Shown here: positions 1 through 7,636 of the stretch, piece by piece
Position numbering within the stretch: position 1 is the first letter of the stretch
Layout: each line of letters begins with the position of its first letter
Source: CAVPLU01 sp050012535
Lineage (GTDB): Archaea > Thermoproteota > Bathyarchaeia > 40CM-2-53-6
Assembly: GCA_050012535.1 (NCBI GenBank)
Contig: JBEKGZ010000044.1
Span: 1 to 13,000, forward strand
DNA: 13,000 nucleotides
Direction: 5' to 3'
The notes under the pieces: generated by a model
Databases searched by the model: none
The model's input: the letters and a program-made list of their open reading frames with translations, nothing else
What the model was told of the DNA's origin: nothing
Made by a program: the position numbers and the translations under genes

Positions 1-150
1 TCGGGAAAACGCGGCGGGGACCTTGGCACTTTCGGCAGAGGAAAAATGGTCAGAGAATTTGAACAAGCCGCGTTCACGCTTCAGAAAGGACAAGTCTCAC
101 CCATCGTGAAAACGAAATTCGGCTACCATATAATACGGCGACTAGAGTAA
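1..150 (+). CDS. Parvulin-type peptidyl-prolyl isomerase, C-terminal fragment
   Basis: The window opens inside a reading frame of 49 residues that ends in TAA at 148-150. The fragment carries the C-terminal half of a PpiC/rotamase domain: a GGDLGTFGRGKM stretch, then a REFEQAAFTLQKGQVSPIV segment, then the typical ending TKFGYHIIRR. Parvulins catalyse cis-trans isomerisation of peptidyl-proline bonds and assist protein folding. The protein ends right after the domain, as in the small single-domain parvulins known from some archaea, so a stand-alone cytoplasmic enzyme of about 90-100 residues is likely. The start, and any N-terminal extension or signal peptide, lie outside the window. It converges with the minus-strand genes to its right. 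The family call is firm; the physiological substrate is unknown. Confidence 0.9.
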   Translation, partial: SGKRGGDLGTFGRGKMVREFEQAAFTLQKGQVSPIVKTKFGYHIIRRLE

Positions 151-281
151 ATCCAGACCGCGGGTTAAGTGCAGAACTTGGCCCGAACAGCTTTTGAGCC
201 TTAGCCTCCTCGTGATCCACTAGGATCCCCAACGATCGCAAACATACGTTCACCGGCTAGGACCCAGACGACGTGCGCCAG

Positions 282-963
282 TTAGATCATATCGACTAAG
301 CTGAGGAGGTTGCGCAGATACTCCTTCAATTGTTCGCGGAGGCCAGCCTCAGACACGTCTTCCTTCAGGCTGACCATGAACCTGTTGAAGTAGTCGAACC
401 GTATTGCGGCGCTTGATCTGATTCGGTTCAGGAACCGGACGTTGCTTAATCTCGCTTTTTCGATCTGCCCTCCCGCTACTTTATGCCTCTCCATGTTGCT
501 GATTGCGAATGAGTTGTTGAGCAATATGGATGCATTGATCCATTGATCCTTTCGACCCATTCCGCTTGTTGCGGGCTCTTCTTTGATCCAGCCCAAGAAG
601 AAATCACCAAGCTGTTGCAAACGGGTGTTGTCGTCGTACGCCTCAAGCAAGATCCTGCACGTGGTTTATCGCCTGATGCAATATCTCTTGCTCGTATCCC
701 CGGTGAAGCCTGTGACTATCGATGAAATGACGCATGAGGTCTGCGATTAGCGGGTCGCTGTGCGAAGGATGATGTGTTATGTTCCTGTATACGTGTGAGA
801 GCTCGTGAGCAAGCAAGCCCTCAAGCATCGGAGAATCCAGAGCAAAACCCGAGACCACAATTGCGTGACTTCCCCACCGACGAGAGGTGTACCCCATGAA
901 AGGGAGTTCTCTGTCTACAATTACCTTGACATCTTGGTCGATCCTGAACCCAGCCTGCTCCAT
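282..963 (-). pseudogene. HExxH putative zinc metalloprotease-like protein, split by a frameshift
   Basis: Two minus-strand frames make up one protein. The first (963 to 643) has an HELSH motif at residues 53-57, followed closely by a His-rich THHPSH segment; HExxH is a zinc-binding catalytic signature. Its last residues read NHVQD and then hit a stop. Skipping one base near 651 gives a smooth continuation, DLLEAYDDNTRL, into a second frame ending at 282 (helical, no known motif). A similar one-base skip near 964 would join the start to an upstream frame that begins at a GTG (1039) overlapping the HAD stop as TAGTG. The restored protein would be about 250 residues. I recognise only the HExxH motif; the architecture recalls archaeal proteins of unknown function with this motif. 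It may be a pseudogene, an assembly indel, or two separate short proteins (643-963 and 282-650). Confidence 0.6.
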
Positions 964-1038
964 GGTAGGTCATCTTGTCCGCGCTTTCACCGATCAATGA
1001 TTCTGGAGCGGGAATGTGTGCCTCTTTTCGAGCACACA

Positions 1039-1698
1039 CTAAGTTGGGAGTTTTAGTAGGCTCCTGAGATCGTCGAAAACGTATGTCGGATTGATTCCTT
1101 GTGGGGCTGCTTCATTATACCGGTTGATCCATGCCGTAGAGATGGCGAGTTTGCTGCATGGAATGACATCGTGGAATATGCTCTGGGCTACGTGAAGAGT
1201 TGTCTCTTTGCTGGCTTCATACATTTCAAAGAATCTGTTCCAGTGCTCTGGCGAAGGCTTGTACGATCCGACATCCTCGGCTGTGATGTAGCCATCAACA
1301 TCCAGACTATTTCTGAGAATTGTCTCCTTCAATATGTCCTTATCAATGTTTGACAGTATGACCCGTTTGTATCCTCTCTTCCCCAACATCTCCAGGCTTT
1401 CTACCGTGTCGCTAAACGCAGGCCAGGAAGGGACACTTGCCGCGAACATCTTCGCCTCATTTTCCCCAATAGAAACCTTCAGATGCTCCGCGACCTTGAT
1501 TGCCGTGTCCCTCAGGATTTCTCTGTAAGACTTGTATTGCCCTTCTTCTTCAGCTTCGAGCTTCACATAGAGAGGAAAGACATTCACCCCTGAAGGCAGC
1601 CCGTTACTTCTGAGCAGTTCGCCAAGATGAGTCTCTATTCCCTTCCTCCAGTCTACCAGTGTCCCGTAACAATCAAAAGTTAGATGTGTGAATTTCAC
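1039..1698 (-). CDS. HAD-superfamily hydrolase, haloacid dehalogenase type II-like
   Basis: A 219-residue HAD protein. Motif I is FDCYGTLVDW with nucleophile Asp9. The residue two places on is Tyr rather than the Asp of HAD phosphatases, which is the pattern of L-2-haloacid dehalogenases. Motif II is SNID (Ser116), motif III the Lys147 in SYKPSPEHW, and motif IV the FHD segment around Asp177, followed by the AWINR seen in type II dehalogenases. The family hydrolyses C-halogen bonds through an aspartyl ester; the true substrate here is unknown. The start is GTG at 1698, because no other start codon lies before motif I. That GTG sits in an AAGGTG context, and a weak TTTAGTAA box about 20 bases upstream hints at a leaderless or very short leader. 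The stop overlaps a possible start of the downstream HExxH gene (TAGTG). Confidence 0.88.
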   Translation of the reverse strand: MKFTHLTFDCYGTLVDWRKGIETHLGELLRSNGLPSGVNVFPLYVKLEAEEEGQYKSYREILRDTAIKVAEHLKVSIGENEAKMFAASVPSWPAFSDTVESLEMLGKRGYKRVILSNIDKDILKETILRNSLDVDGYITAEDVGSYKPSPEHWNRFFEMYEASKETTLHVAQSIFHDVIPCSKLAISTAWINRYNEAAPQGINPTYVFDDLRSLLKLPT

Positions 1699-1871
1699 CT
1701 TCGAACAACTCCGTTACTAAACCACTGGGTGAGCTACATCTAGTCATGGAGGTGCATGGTGAATTTGAAGGTTAATGTCACTGCCCACCAAAGCATCCGC
1801 AAACACCGTACAATCATTCCAGAAGCTTTCAATTCCAAATGAGTTATCGTGTGGGCAGACCTACTTTGCAC
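1699..1871. other. Intergenic gap between HAD and GNAT genes
   Basis: I see no gene here. An 8-base inverted pair (CTGCCCAC at 1781-1788 and GTGGGCAG at 1851-1858) is too short and too far apart to call a terminator. The gap probably holds the end of the GNAT transcript and the promoter of the HAD gene. Confidence 0.4.
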
Positions 1872-2381
1872 TCAGCACAATACCAGCTTAAGCGTTGCCA
1901 ACTCCACCTTTGAGTTATCGACTGTCTCGACAGCGTTTCCTAATCGAACGAATCCTCTCTTTACGTAGAAACTGATCGCACGTTCATTTGACGCCTCGGT
2001 TTTGACCACCATGCTTGCGAAACCGGCGTCTCTGGCGGAGCCTACACATTTTGAAATCAGGATACTCCCAATACCCTTCCCCAGTAGATCGTCCCGAACG
2101 ATGATGCCCGCAAGTTCGATCGTAGAGGCATCCTGAACCCTGTTTGCAGCAAAACCGGCTATCTCACCATTCTCTTCGCAAACAAAGAACTTCAATTTCG
2201 GATCGGATACTAACCTCATGAGAGACTCTTCAGAGGAGATCTCGTGGATTGTGTCGTCGGTAGCTCCTGTCCATCCCAAAGCCTTAGGGCCCGCTCTTCT
2301 CCAAGCGTCTAGCACGAACTTACCTAGCGCACGTACCTGGTCAGGATTGGGTTCAACGATTCGAACCTCCTTCAGAACCAT
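1872..2381 (-). CDS. GNAT-family N-acetyltransferase
   Basis: A 169-residue single-domain GNAT protein. Motif A is ELAGIIVRDDLLGKGIGSIL (residues 89-108), with the glycine-rich turn that binds the acetyl-CoA pyrophosphate. It is followed by TEASNERAISFYVKRGF (128-144), the motif B region with the Asn and Tyr often found in the active site. The N-terminal half begins with IVEPNPDQVRALGKFV, typical of the first strand and helices. The family moves acetyl from acetyl-CoA to an amine; the acceptor (protein N-terminus, small amine or antibiotic) cannot be told. The ATG at 2381 is the only start in frame. A GAGGAGGA stretch at 2382-2389 touches it with no spacer, so it is a poorly placed ribosome binding site. 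The gene stands apart, with gaps of about 170 bases on both sides. Confidence 0.88.
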   Translation of the reverse strand: MVLKEVRIVEPNPDQVRALGKFVLDAWRRAGPKALGWTGATDDTIHEISSEESLMRLVSDPKLKFFVCEENGEIAGFAANRVQDASTIELAGIIVRDDLLGKGIGSILISKCVGSARDAGFASMVVKTEASNERAISFYVKRGFVRLGNAVETVDNSKVELATLKLVLC

Positions 2382-2477
2382 TCCTCCTCGAGAAATGCCG
2401 CATCAGTGGCCCTTCTCGCAGCCATTGCATGAGCCTAGAGCTGCTTTTCTGTGTGTTGTGTTCTGGCGCGCCCCACA

Positions 2478-2511
2478 ACGATGTCTTTTGACCGTCGGGA
2501 GAAGACGTCGT
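2478..2511. repeat. Short inverted repeat (10-base arms, 14-base loop)
   Basis: ACGATGTCTT (2478-2487) and AAGACGTCGT (2502-2511) form a stem with one T-G pair around a 14-base loop. It lies between the PLP-enzyme gene and the GNAT gene. No T-run follows on the minus strand, so it is not a clear terminator. It could be chance. Confidence 0.3.
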
Positions 2512-2556
2512 CTGGAGTGCAGAGCTAATGGCCACTAGACTCGCATCCTTTGCACC

Positions 2557-3738
2557 TCAGAGAATCGAGAGGGCCTCATCCATGTCAGCAATCAGATCCT
2601 CAGTATCTTCAATTCCCACGGCGTAGCGTATCAAGCCTTCAGGGATTCCGGCCGCACGACGCTCTTCCTCTGTGCACTCAACATGGCTGGTCAGCGAAGG
2701 CGGCCCTACGACGGTGTCGACCTGACCCAAATTGGCGGCCATATACGCATACTTCAGACGTGGTAAAACGCGAGCAACCGCTTCCAAACCGCCGATAATC
2801 TCGAAACTGAGCACTCCGCCATAACCGCCGGGCATTTGCTTTTTGGCTACGTTGTGCATCGGATGACTTTCCAGGCCGGGGTAGTTCACTTTGAGGACTT
2901 TCGTGTGTTTTTCCAAGAACCTTGCCATGGCTAGGGCATTCTTATTCTGGCGCTCGACACGCAAAGCCAGTGTCTTCAAGCTGCGAAGAAGCAGACTCGC
3001 CCTGTGGGGATCGAGGGACGGACCGACAAGTTCCCTGTAGCGATAGACTTTCTTCACGAGTTCACTCTTTCCGCAAACCACTCCTGCTAAGAGGTCGTTG
3101 TGACCACCGATGAATTTCGTGGCACTGTGAACCACAAGGTCTGCTCCGAGTTCAATCGGGTGCTGGTTGATGGGTGTGCCGAAGGTGTTGTCGGCTATCG
3201 TTATGGCACCAACTTTGTGAGCCGCTGCGAATAGCTTCTCGAAATCAACCACACGCAACAACGGATTGGTTGGAGACTCCAAATAGAGCACATCACATCC
3301 TTCTGCAATCTCCGCGAGGATCGCTTCCTCATCGTTGGTCTCACATAGTTCACAGCGGATTCCGAAGCGAGGCAGGATCTCTTTGAAATGCAGGTAAGTT
3401 GCTCCGTAGGCATCCTTGATGGTCACAGCGCATTGGCCCGGGCTTAGTAGAGCGAAGAGTGTCGTGTTGATGGCTGCCATCCCGGTAGAGAAATCTGTTG
3501 CTGCCTCTGCTCCTTCTAGTGCAGCCATTTTCTCATTGAGAGCTCGTATGGTGGGATTAGAATTTCGGCTATAGATATCTCCAGGTTTCTCCCCTAGGGC
3601 AACCTCCCGCCATGACTCAAAAGTTCCGTAGGCAAAGGCCGCGTTCTCCATGATCGGGATGTTCATCGCGTGCGTTAACGGATCAATCGATCTCCCGTAA
3701 TGAACACAACGTGTCGAAGGACCTTCTTTGAACATCAT
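2557..3738 (-). CDS. Cys/Met metabolism PLP-dependent enzyme (transsulfuration family)
   Basis: A 393-residue fold-type I PLP enzyme of the cystathionine gamma-synthase/lyase family, complete and of usual length. Visible landmarks are YSRNSNPT (Tyr56 and Arg58, which bind the phosphate of the neighbouring subunit), STGMAAI at 84-90, Tyr111 in DAYG (stacks on the PLP ring), Asp183 in ADNTF (pairs with the pyridine nitrogen), SATK with Lys208 (the Schiff-base lysine) and the late IRYAVGIED containing the substrate-carboxylate Arg. The family makes or breaks cystathionine, homocysteine or methionine thioethers. Sequence alone does not separate gamma-synthase, gamma-lyase, O-acetylhomoserine sulfhydrylase and methionine gamma-lyase. 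The start ATGATG at 3738 is preceded by AGGTGG at 3749-3754, a ribosome binding site match about 10 bases upstream. No partner sulfur gene is adjacent. Confidence 0.92.
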   Translation of the reverse strand: MMFKEGPSTRCVHYGRSIDPLTHAMNIPIMENAAFAYGTFESWREVALGEKPGDIYSRNSNPTIRALNEKMAALEGAEAATDFSTGMAAINTTLFALLSPGQCAVTIKDAYGATYLHFKEILPRFGIRCELCETNDEEAILAEIAEGCDVLYLESPTNPLLRVVDFEKLFAAAHKVGAITIADNTFGTPINQHPIELGADLVVHSATKFIGGHNDLLAGVVCGKSELVKKVYRYRELVGPSLDPHRASLLLRSLKTLALRVERQNKNALAMARFLEKHTKVLKVNYPGLESHPMHNVAKKQMPGGYGGVLSFEIIGGLEAVARVLPRLKYAYMAANLGQVDTVVGPPSLTSHVECTEEERRAAGIPEGLIRYAVGIEDTEDLIADMDEALSIL

Positions 3739-4010
3739 GATGACAATACCACCTGAGTGAGCAGAAGTTCTTGGCAGACTTACTTATCGATAATGGAAGA
3801 AATTGCAGGTGCGAGCGACAGAGATGAACGGTGGCTATTTCTGGCTCGCTCTTGTGTGCCAGCTAGCGCGCACACAGGGCTACCTCAAGATGATGGTGAT
3901 GCAAAGGGATGATTTCCGCTTTCAAGAGAGCGGGATTCGTTGAGGTGTTGCGGAGGTCGCCGGCCCGCCCAATCATGAGATACTCGATTGGCTGAATGAG
4001 CAGGACACGA
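3739..4010. other. 272-base intergenic gap with possible promoter and a relic-like frame
   Basis: The right part lies downstream of the flavodiiron gene and the left part upstream of the PLP-enzyme gene. A perfect palindrome, TTATCGATAA, sits at 3784-3793, about 45 bases before the PLP-enzyme start; it could be an operator or part of an AT-rich promoter. On the plus strand a short frame of 39 codons (3824-3943) is followed in the same frame by another open stretch running into the flavodiiron gene. I do not recognise either, so no gene is called. Confidence 0.35.
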
Positions 4011-5219
4011 TCAAATGCCCTGAAGGGCTGTCTCCGAAAAGTTCAGCAGGAACTCCCTGATATTCCCCAACTCTTGTTCGGATGGGTAGTTCAGGAATTC
4101 GGAGACCGGCTCGTGGACTTTAAATGTTGCCTCCTTCAGTCTTGAAGCCATGAGCGCTGGGGCATTCCCGCCCCAAAGCTTCGTTACAATAGCAGCGGCC
4201 AGCTTCCCCTCGCCAAGCTTCTTGATTCTTAGTATCTCCAATAGATTGGCCACGAGTGGGAAAATGCTCGTCTCGTATGTTGGAGTGACTAAGAGAACCC
4301 CCGCCGAATCCAAAATGTCACTCAATATGGGATTCACTATGTCGGCCGTGGCATCGTGCAAGGCTACTTCCTCCACCTTCTCCTTGAGAACGTCGACCGC
4401 GAAACGTGCGAGCTTCCCTGTGAGCCCATACATCGAACCGTATACGACGGTGATCTTTCTCTTATTTTGCAGCTTGCACCATGATGTCATCGTTTCGGTG
4501 AATTCCTGTATCTTGCTCCTGTATACGACGCCATGTGCCGGCGCGAGCATCTTGATGTTGAGTTCAAGCGTTTTGATCTTGCCGATGTCTCGCAGGACCA
4601 TTGTTCTGTGTCCGACCACGACTGTGGAGAAGTACTCCTTTTTCTGTTTCAGGTAGGATGCAAAGTCAACCTCATCATCGAATATGGGTTTCTCAAGAGC
4701 GCCAAATGCTCCGTAAGCATCTGACGTGAATAGGATTCCTTCGTCCTCCAAATACAGGAACATGCTGTCGGGCCAGTGTATCCATGGCAAGTCGATTACT
4801 CGGAGGGAACGGTCCCCAACTTTCAGAACATCACCACCCTTCACCGGTTTCGGTTCGACGTTGAACATGCGCTTCATGCAAGTGCAAGCCCTTGCTGTGG
4901 CATACAATGTCGCGTTGGGAAGCAAGCTTGAGAGTTCGCTGACTAGACCACTGTGGTCGGGCTCCGCGTGAAGTATTGCAATGTGTTTGATTTTGCTTAG
5001 GTCTACGATCGTTTGGATGAGGTCGATGAATTCTTTGACGGGGATTGTCCTCTTTGCTGAGTCTATTAGCAGGTATTCTCCTTGGCTTCCGATCAAGTAA
5101 GCATTGTAGTTGACGCCCTGAGGTATGGGCCAGAGATTCTCGAAACGCTTAGTCTCGGTGTCAGGCACGCTCAGCCAGTATACGTCTGAGCCGATTTTCC
5201 TGCTGGAAGGTTTCGGCAA
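4011..5219 (-). CDS. Flavodiiron protein (FprA-type A flavoprotein)
   Basis: A 402-residue protein with the two-domain layout of the basic (class A) flavodiiron proteins. Residues 1 to about 250 form the metallo-beta-lactamase-like diiron domain, with all ligands visible: HAEPDH (His84, Glu86, Asp88, His89), His148 in WIHWPDSM, Asp167 in TSDAYG and His229 in APAHG. From about residue 256 a flavodoxin domain begins with VVYGSMYGLTGKLA, the FMN phosphate loop. These soluble enzymes reduce oxygen to water or nitric oxide to nitrous oxide and protect anaerobes or microaerobes; which substrate is preferred is not visible. There is no C-terminal rubredoxin or flavin-reductase extension, so a separate electron donor is needed. 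The only start is TTG at 5219, with GAGGGG about 10 bases upstream. It lies 40 bases after enolase on the same strand and may be co-transcribed. Confidence 0.93.
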   Translation of the reverse strand: MPKPSSRKIGSDVYWLSVPDTETKRFENLWPIPQGVNYNAYLIGSQGEYLLIDSAKRTIPVKEFIDLIQTIVDLSKIKHIAILHAEPDHSGLVSELSSLLPNATLYATARACTCMKRMFNVEPKPVKGGDVLKVGDRSLRVIDLPWIHWPDSMFLYLEDEGILFTSDAYGAFGALEKPIFDDEVDFASYLKQKKEYFSTVVVGHRTMVLRDIGKIKTLELNIKMLAPAHGVVYRSKIQEFTETMTSWCKLQNKRKITVVYGSMYGLTGKLARFAVDVLKEKVEEVALHDATADIVNPILSDILDSAGVLLVTPTYETSIFPLVANLLEILRIKKLGEGKLAAAIVTKLWGGNAPALMASRLKEATFKVHEPVSEFLNYPSEQELGNIREFLLNFSETALQGI

Positions 5220-5259
5220 TCTTGCAAACCCCTCTACGTGCTAGGACTTGATGCAGATT

Positions 5260-6531
5260 CTAGCTGGGGATCTGTGCCATTCCAGATAAGATTTTGCGCT
5301 TTTCTGCGTCTTCCTCTATCCTGACGAGTTCGTTGAGTTTTGCGATGCGTTCGCCGCCGATGACTCCGCACTTGATCATCGGACATGATAGGCCGACTGC
5401 GATCTGTGCGAGCTCTCCAGAGCATACTTCTCCTGAGCGATGCGACATGACTGTTACGTAGCCTGCGGCCTGTGCCTTCTCGACGGCTCGTCTGGAATCT
5501 GATAGTGTCCCAACTTGATTAGTCTTGATGATTATTGCGTTCGCTGATCCGTGCTTGACCGCCTGGTCGATTCTGGCAGCGTTCGTCACCAGGAGATCAT
5601 CCCCACAAATCAATGCTCCTCCGGCCTTCTTGCGGAGTTCCGCAAACGCTTCGAAAGCATCTTCGTGTAGTGGATCTTCAACGTAGACGAGTCGGTAGCG
5701 CTCGATCAGGTCGAGCATGAATTCTATCTGTTCGCCTTCGTTGCGTTTCTTTCCATCTCGCTTGTAGATGTAGGCTTGTTGTTTTTCGTCCCAGAGGCTT
5801 GAGGCCGCGACGTCGAGGCCAATCCTGACATCTGCACCTGTCTCGAGTGAGACGGTTTGGCAGGCTTTGCTGATCAGGTCTAGTGCCTGCTCAGTTTTCA
5901 TGTCGAGCACATAGCCGCCCTCGTCCCCTTTCCCGATCATTGTCGCTCCCTGCTGCACCGCCAGCTGTGCGACTTCCGAGTGAACCTTGACGTTGGCTTC
6001 TGCTGCCTGGATTGCCGAGGAAGCCTTCGTTGGAACGACTAGGAATTCCTGTATGTCGGTTCGCTTGCCCTTCGCATGGGCCCCTCCGCCGACCACATTT
6101 CCTAGCGGCAAAGAGATCCTGACCTTCGAGGAACCTGCAAGCTTCTGGTAGAGCGGCTTCTTGTGAACCGTCGCCGATAGTAACGCGGCAGCTATTGAGA
6201 CAGCGTAAGCGGTGTTTCCACCAATCCGGCTGAATCGTTCGGTCGCGTCAACCTCATGCAGCTTCTCGTCGATCTGCTGTTGGCGGTCTGCGTTCATTCC
6301 GACGAGTTCAGGAGCCAATAACTTCCTTACACGTTCGACCGCTTCGTCAACTCCGCCGTCTGGGAACGGTTGAACTTCCCATTTGCCCCGGCTCTTACCC
6401 GAGGGCGCGCCAACCCGAACCATGATTCCTCTGCTGGAGAGGTCTACTTCAACCGTGGATTCCCCGCGACTATCTAGAATTCTGCGAGCCGCTAGGCTCG
6501 TGATCTTGACTGGAACCGCCAAAATGGACAC
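5260..6531 (-). CDS. eno: Enolase (phosphopyruvate hydratase)
   Basis: Enolase interconverts 2-phosphoglycerate and phosphoenolpyruvate in glycolysis and gluconeogenesis. The 423-residue protein shows ILDSRG near the N-terminus, His152 and Glu162 (the HAKG and QEFLVVP segments), catalytic Glu204 in GDEGG, metal ligands Asp240, Glu285 and Asp311/312 (LDVA, VEDP, GDDLLVTN), catalytic Lys336 in IIIKTNQVGT, His364 in SHRSGE, Lys387, and ERIAKLNELVRIEE at the end. The mobile active-site loop reads GAPSGKSRGKWE instead of the common SGASTG form, and the protein is slightly short, so it is a diverged archaeal version. The first possible start, GTG 6531, lies inside an AGGTG that abuts the rpoN stop (TAGGTG). 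TTG at 6522, six bases after this AGGTG, is an equally good start and would remove three residues. It is last in the tight RNA-polymerase/ribosomal cluster. Confidence 0.95.
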   Translation of the reverse strand: MSILAVPVKITSLAARRILDSRGESTVEVDLSSRGIMVRVGAPSGKSRGKWEVQPFPDGGVDEAVERVRKLLAPELVGMNADRQQQIDEKLHEVDATERFSRIGGNTAYAVSIAAALLSATVHKKPLYQKLAGSSKVRISLPLGNVVGGGAHAKGKRTDIQEFLVVPTKASSAIQAAEANVKVHSEVAQLAVQQGATMIGKGDEGGYVLDMKTEQALDLISKACQTVSLETGADVRIGLDVAASSLWDEKQQAYIYKRDGKKRNEGEQIEFMLDLIERYRLVYVEDPLHEDAFEAFAELRKKAGGALICGDDLLVTNAARIDQAVKHGSANAIIIKTNQVGTLSDSRRAVEKAQAAGYVTVMSHRSGEVCSGELAQIAVGLSCPMIKCGVIGGERIAKLNELVRIEEDAEKRKILSGMAQIPS

Positions 6532-6756
6532 CTACGCAATTCGGCCACGTTTACGTGCTGCGACTTCACCGTACTTAAGAAGCTCGTCGATCACTTCAAC
6601 ATGAGAGATGAACATACGTCTGCAGCAGTACCTCTTCATGCCCAGGTCGTCGAGGATTTTGGCGGGGTTCTCTCCCTGCTTGGTGCGGCGCGCATACTCC
6701 TCCCAACGATCACCGATCACCTTTCCGCAGGTGAAGCATCGCACCGGAATAATCAT
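6532..6756 (-). CDS. rpoN: DNA-directed RNA polymerase subunit N (RPB10 homologue)
   Basis: A 74-residue small subunit of archaeal RNA polymerase, homologous to eukaryotic RPB10. It helps the Rpo3/Rpo11 (D/L) platform assemble with the large subunits. The sequence has the family hallmark: IIPVRCFTCGKVIG at the N-terminus with the CxxC, and RYCCRRMF in the middle supplying the adjacent Cys pair, so the zinc site is complete. The ATG at 6756 is preferred, as the protein then begins MIIPVRC; a TTG one codon upstream is possible. It follows rps9 after 21 bases and touches enolase (its TAG is joined to the next GTG). The small subunit gene rpoK, often found beside rpoN in archaea, is not here. Confidence 0.95.
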   Translation of the reverse strand: MIIPVRCFTCGKVIGDRWEEYARRTKQGENPAKILDDLGMKRYCCRRMFISHVEVIDELLKYGEVAARKRGRIA

Positions 6757-6777
6757 CAAGCATTCAACTCGTATGGT

Positions 6778-7188
6778 CTAACGGTAAGACTTCTGTTTCC
6801 TGACTCTTGCGCCTGGGCCTCCGAACTTCTTAGGCTCCTTCCTTCGGGGGTCTCCTGCGAGCATCGTCCTATCGAAGCCTGTGAAGAGTCTTCGCAGCTC
6901 GGCGCTTCTGGTAAACTCCACAAGTCCTCGAGCGATGGCCATCCTGGCTGCCTCGGCTTGTCCCATGACGCCTCCTCCGCGAACCTTGACGCGTATATCG
7001 ATCGTGTTCAGACGGTCACCTGCGAGTGTCAGCGGTTCAAAGATTCTGGCGCGAGCAAGCTCAGGCGAGAGGCTGCTTACGGGGAACTCGTTCATCGTTA
7101 CTTTGCCACGACCTGTCTTGAAGACAGCTCGGGCTATTGCGGTCTTTCTCTTTCCTGTGACTAGAAGTATCTTCTTTCTCTCGCTCAT
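6778..7188 (-). CDS. rps9: 30S ribosomal protein S9 (uS9)
   Basis: A 136-residue S9. Features are VTGKRKTAIARAVFKTGRGKVTMN at the N-terminus, VRGGGVMGQAEAARMAIARGLV in the centre and the conserved basic ending ARVRKQKSYR; the terminal tail reaches into the ribosomal P site and contacts tRNA. The start is set by context: the ATG at 7188 overlaps the rpl13 stop as ATGA, and GGAGG lies just upstream (7190-7194 region). A TTG three codons earlier is less likely, because it would lie within this binding site. The four-base overlap implies translational coupling with L13. The gene lies in the usual archaeal order between rpl13 and rpoN. Confidence 0.96.
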   Translation of the reverse strand: MSERKKILLVTGKRKTAIARAVFKTGRGKVTMNEFPVSSLSPELARARIFEPLTLAGDRLNTIDIRVKVRGGGVMGQAEAARMAIARGLVEFTRSAELRRLFTGFDRTMLAGDPRRKEPKKFGGPGARVRKQKSYR

Positions 7189-7628
7189 GTCCTCCAAGGC
7201 GCTCCTATCTCGTCTGAGAGTTCACCAACTGTGATGTACGCGCACCGTAGCTTCGAAGCTTCAGCACCAGGGACCTTCACCGTGGACTTGTCCCGGTACT
7301 CCTCAGGGACACCTATGTAAACACGGACCCGCCTAAACGCGGTACGGCCCTTCGGCTTCTTACGCGGCAACATTCCACGAATGACGCGGCGGACGTAAGT
7401 GTCAGGCCTTCGAGGATGCGTCGGCGCTTTGTACTGAGCCGCAAGGGTCCTCGTCTTGAGTCTTCGCATTGCCTCCTCGACTATGTTGGCTTTGGTTCCT
7501 GAGATGACCGCGTTCTCCGCGTTGAAGACGATGACTTCATCTCCTTGCAGTGCATGCTTCGCTGCGAAGCTTGCGACCCGTCCGAGTATCAGGTTGGAGG
7601 CGTCAATCATGACAGGTTGCTTCGACAT
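7185..7628 (-). CDS. rpl13: 50S ribosomal protein L13 (uL13)
   Basis: A 147-residue L13, an early-assembly protein of the large subunit. Recognisable segments are MIDASNLILGRVASFAAK at the start, GDEVIVFNAENAVISG, then HPRRPDTYVRRVIRGMLPRKKPKG, the most conserved block of the family, and RVRVYIGVP. I chose ATG at 7628 because AAGGTGA, a good ribosome binding site, stands about eight bases before it. A longer form starting at GTG 7640, which overlaps the rpl18e stop as GTGA, would add MREP but uses a GTG that is part of that binding site. The gene is coupled on both sides: the rpl18e stop lies within its leader and its own stop overlaps rps9. Confidence 0.95.
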   Translation of the reverse strand: MSKQPVMIDASNLILGRVASFAAKHALQGDEVIVFNAENAVISGTKANIVEEAMRRLKTRTLAAQYKAPTHPRRPDTYVRRVIRGMLPRKKPKGRTAFRRVRVYIGVPEEYRDKSTVKVPGAEASKLRCAYITVGELSDEIGAPWRT

Positions 7629-7636
7629 TGGTTCTC

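Noticed and set aside
543..725. Plus-strand frame within the HExxH gene
   Set aside because: It has no motif and lies opposite the split metalloprotease frames, which carry the clear HELSH motif.
821..963. Continuation of the GTG-1039 frame past the HExxH start
   Set aside because: After about residue 25 it is an out-of-frame shadow of the HELSH protein; only its first part could be the true N-terminus.
2218..2538. Plus-strand frame over the GNAT start
   Set aside because: Low-complexity, unlike any family, and antisense to a clear GNAT gene.
4150..4656. 168-codon plus-strand frame inside the flavodiiron gene
   Set aside because: It is antisense to a complete protein with all metal ligands; its Ser/Leu-rich composition is typical of a shadow.
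6601..7164. 187-codon plus-strand frame over rpoN and rps9
   Set aside because: It is antisense to two certain genes and has no recognisable domain.
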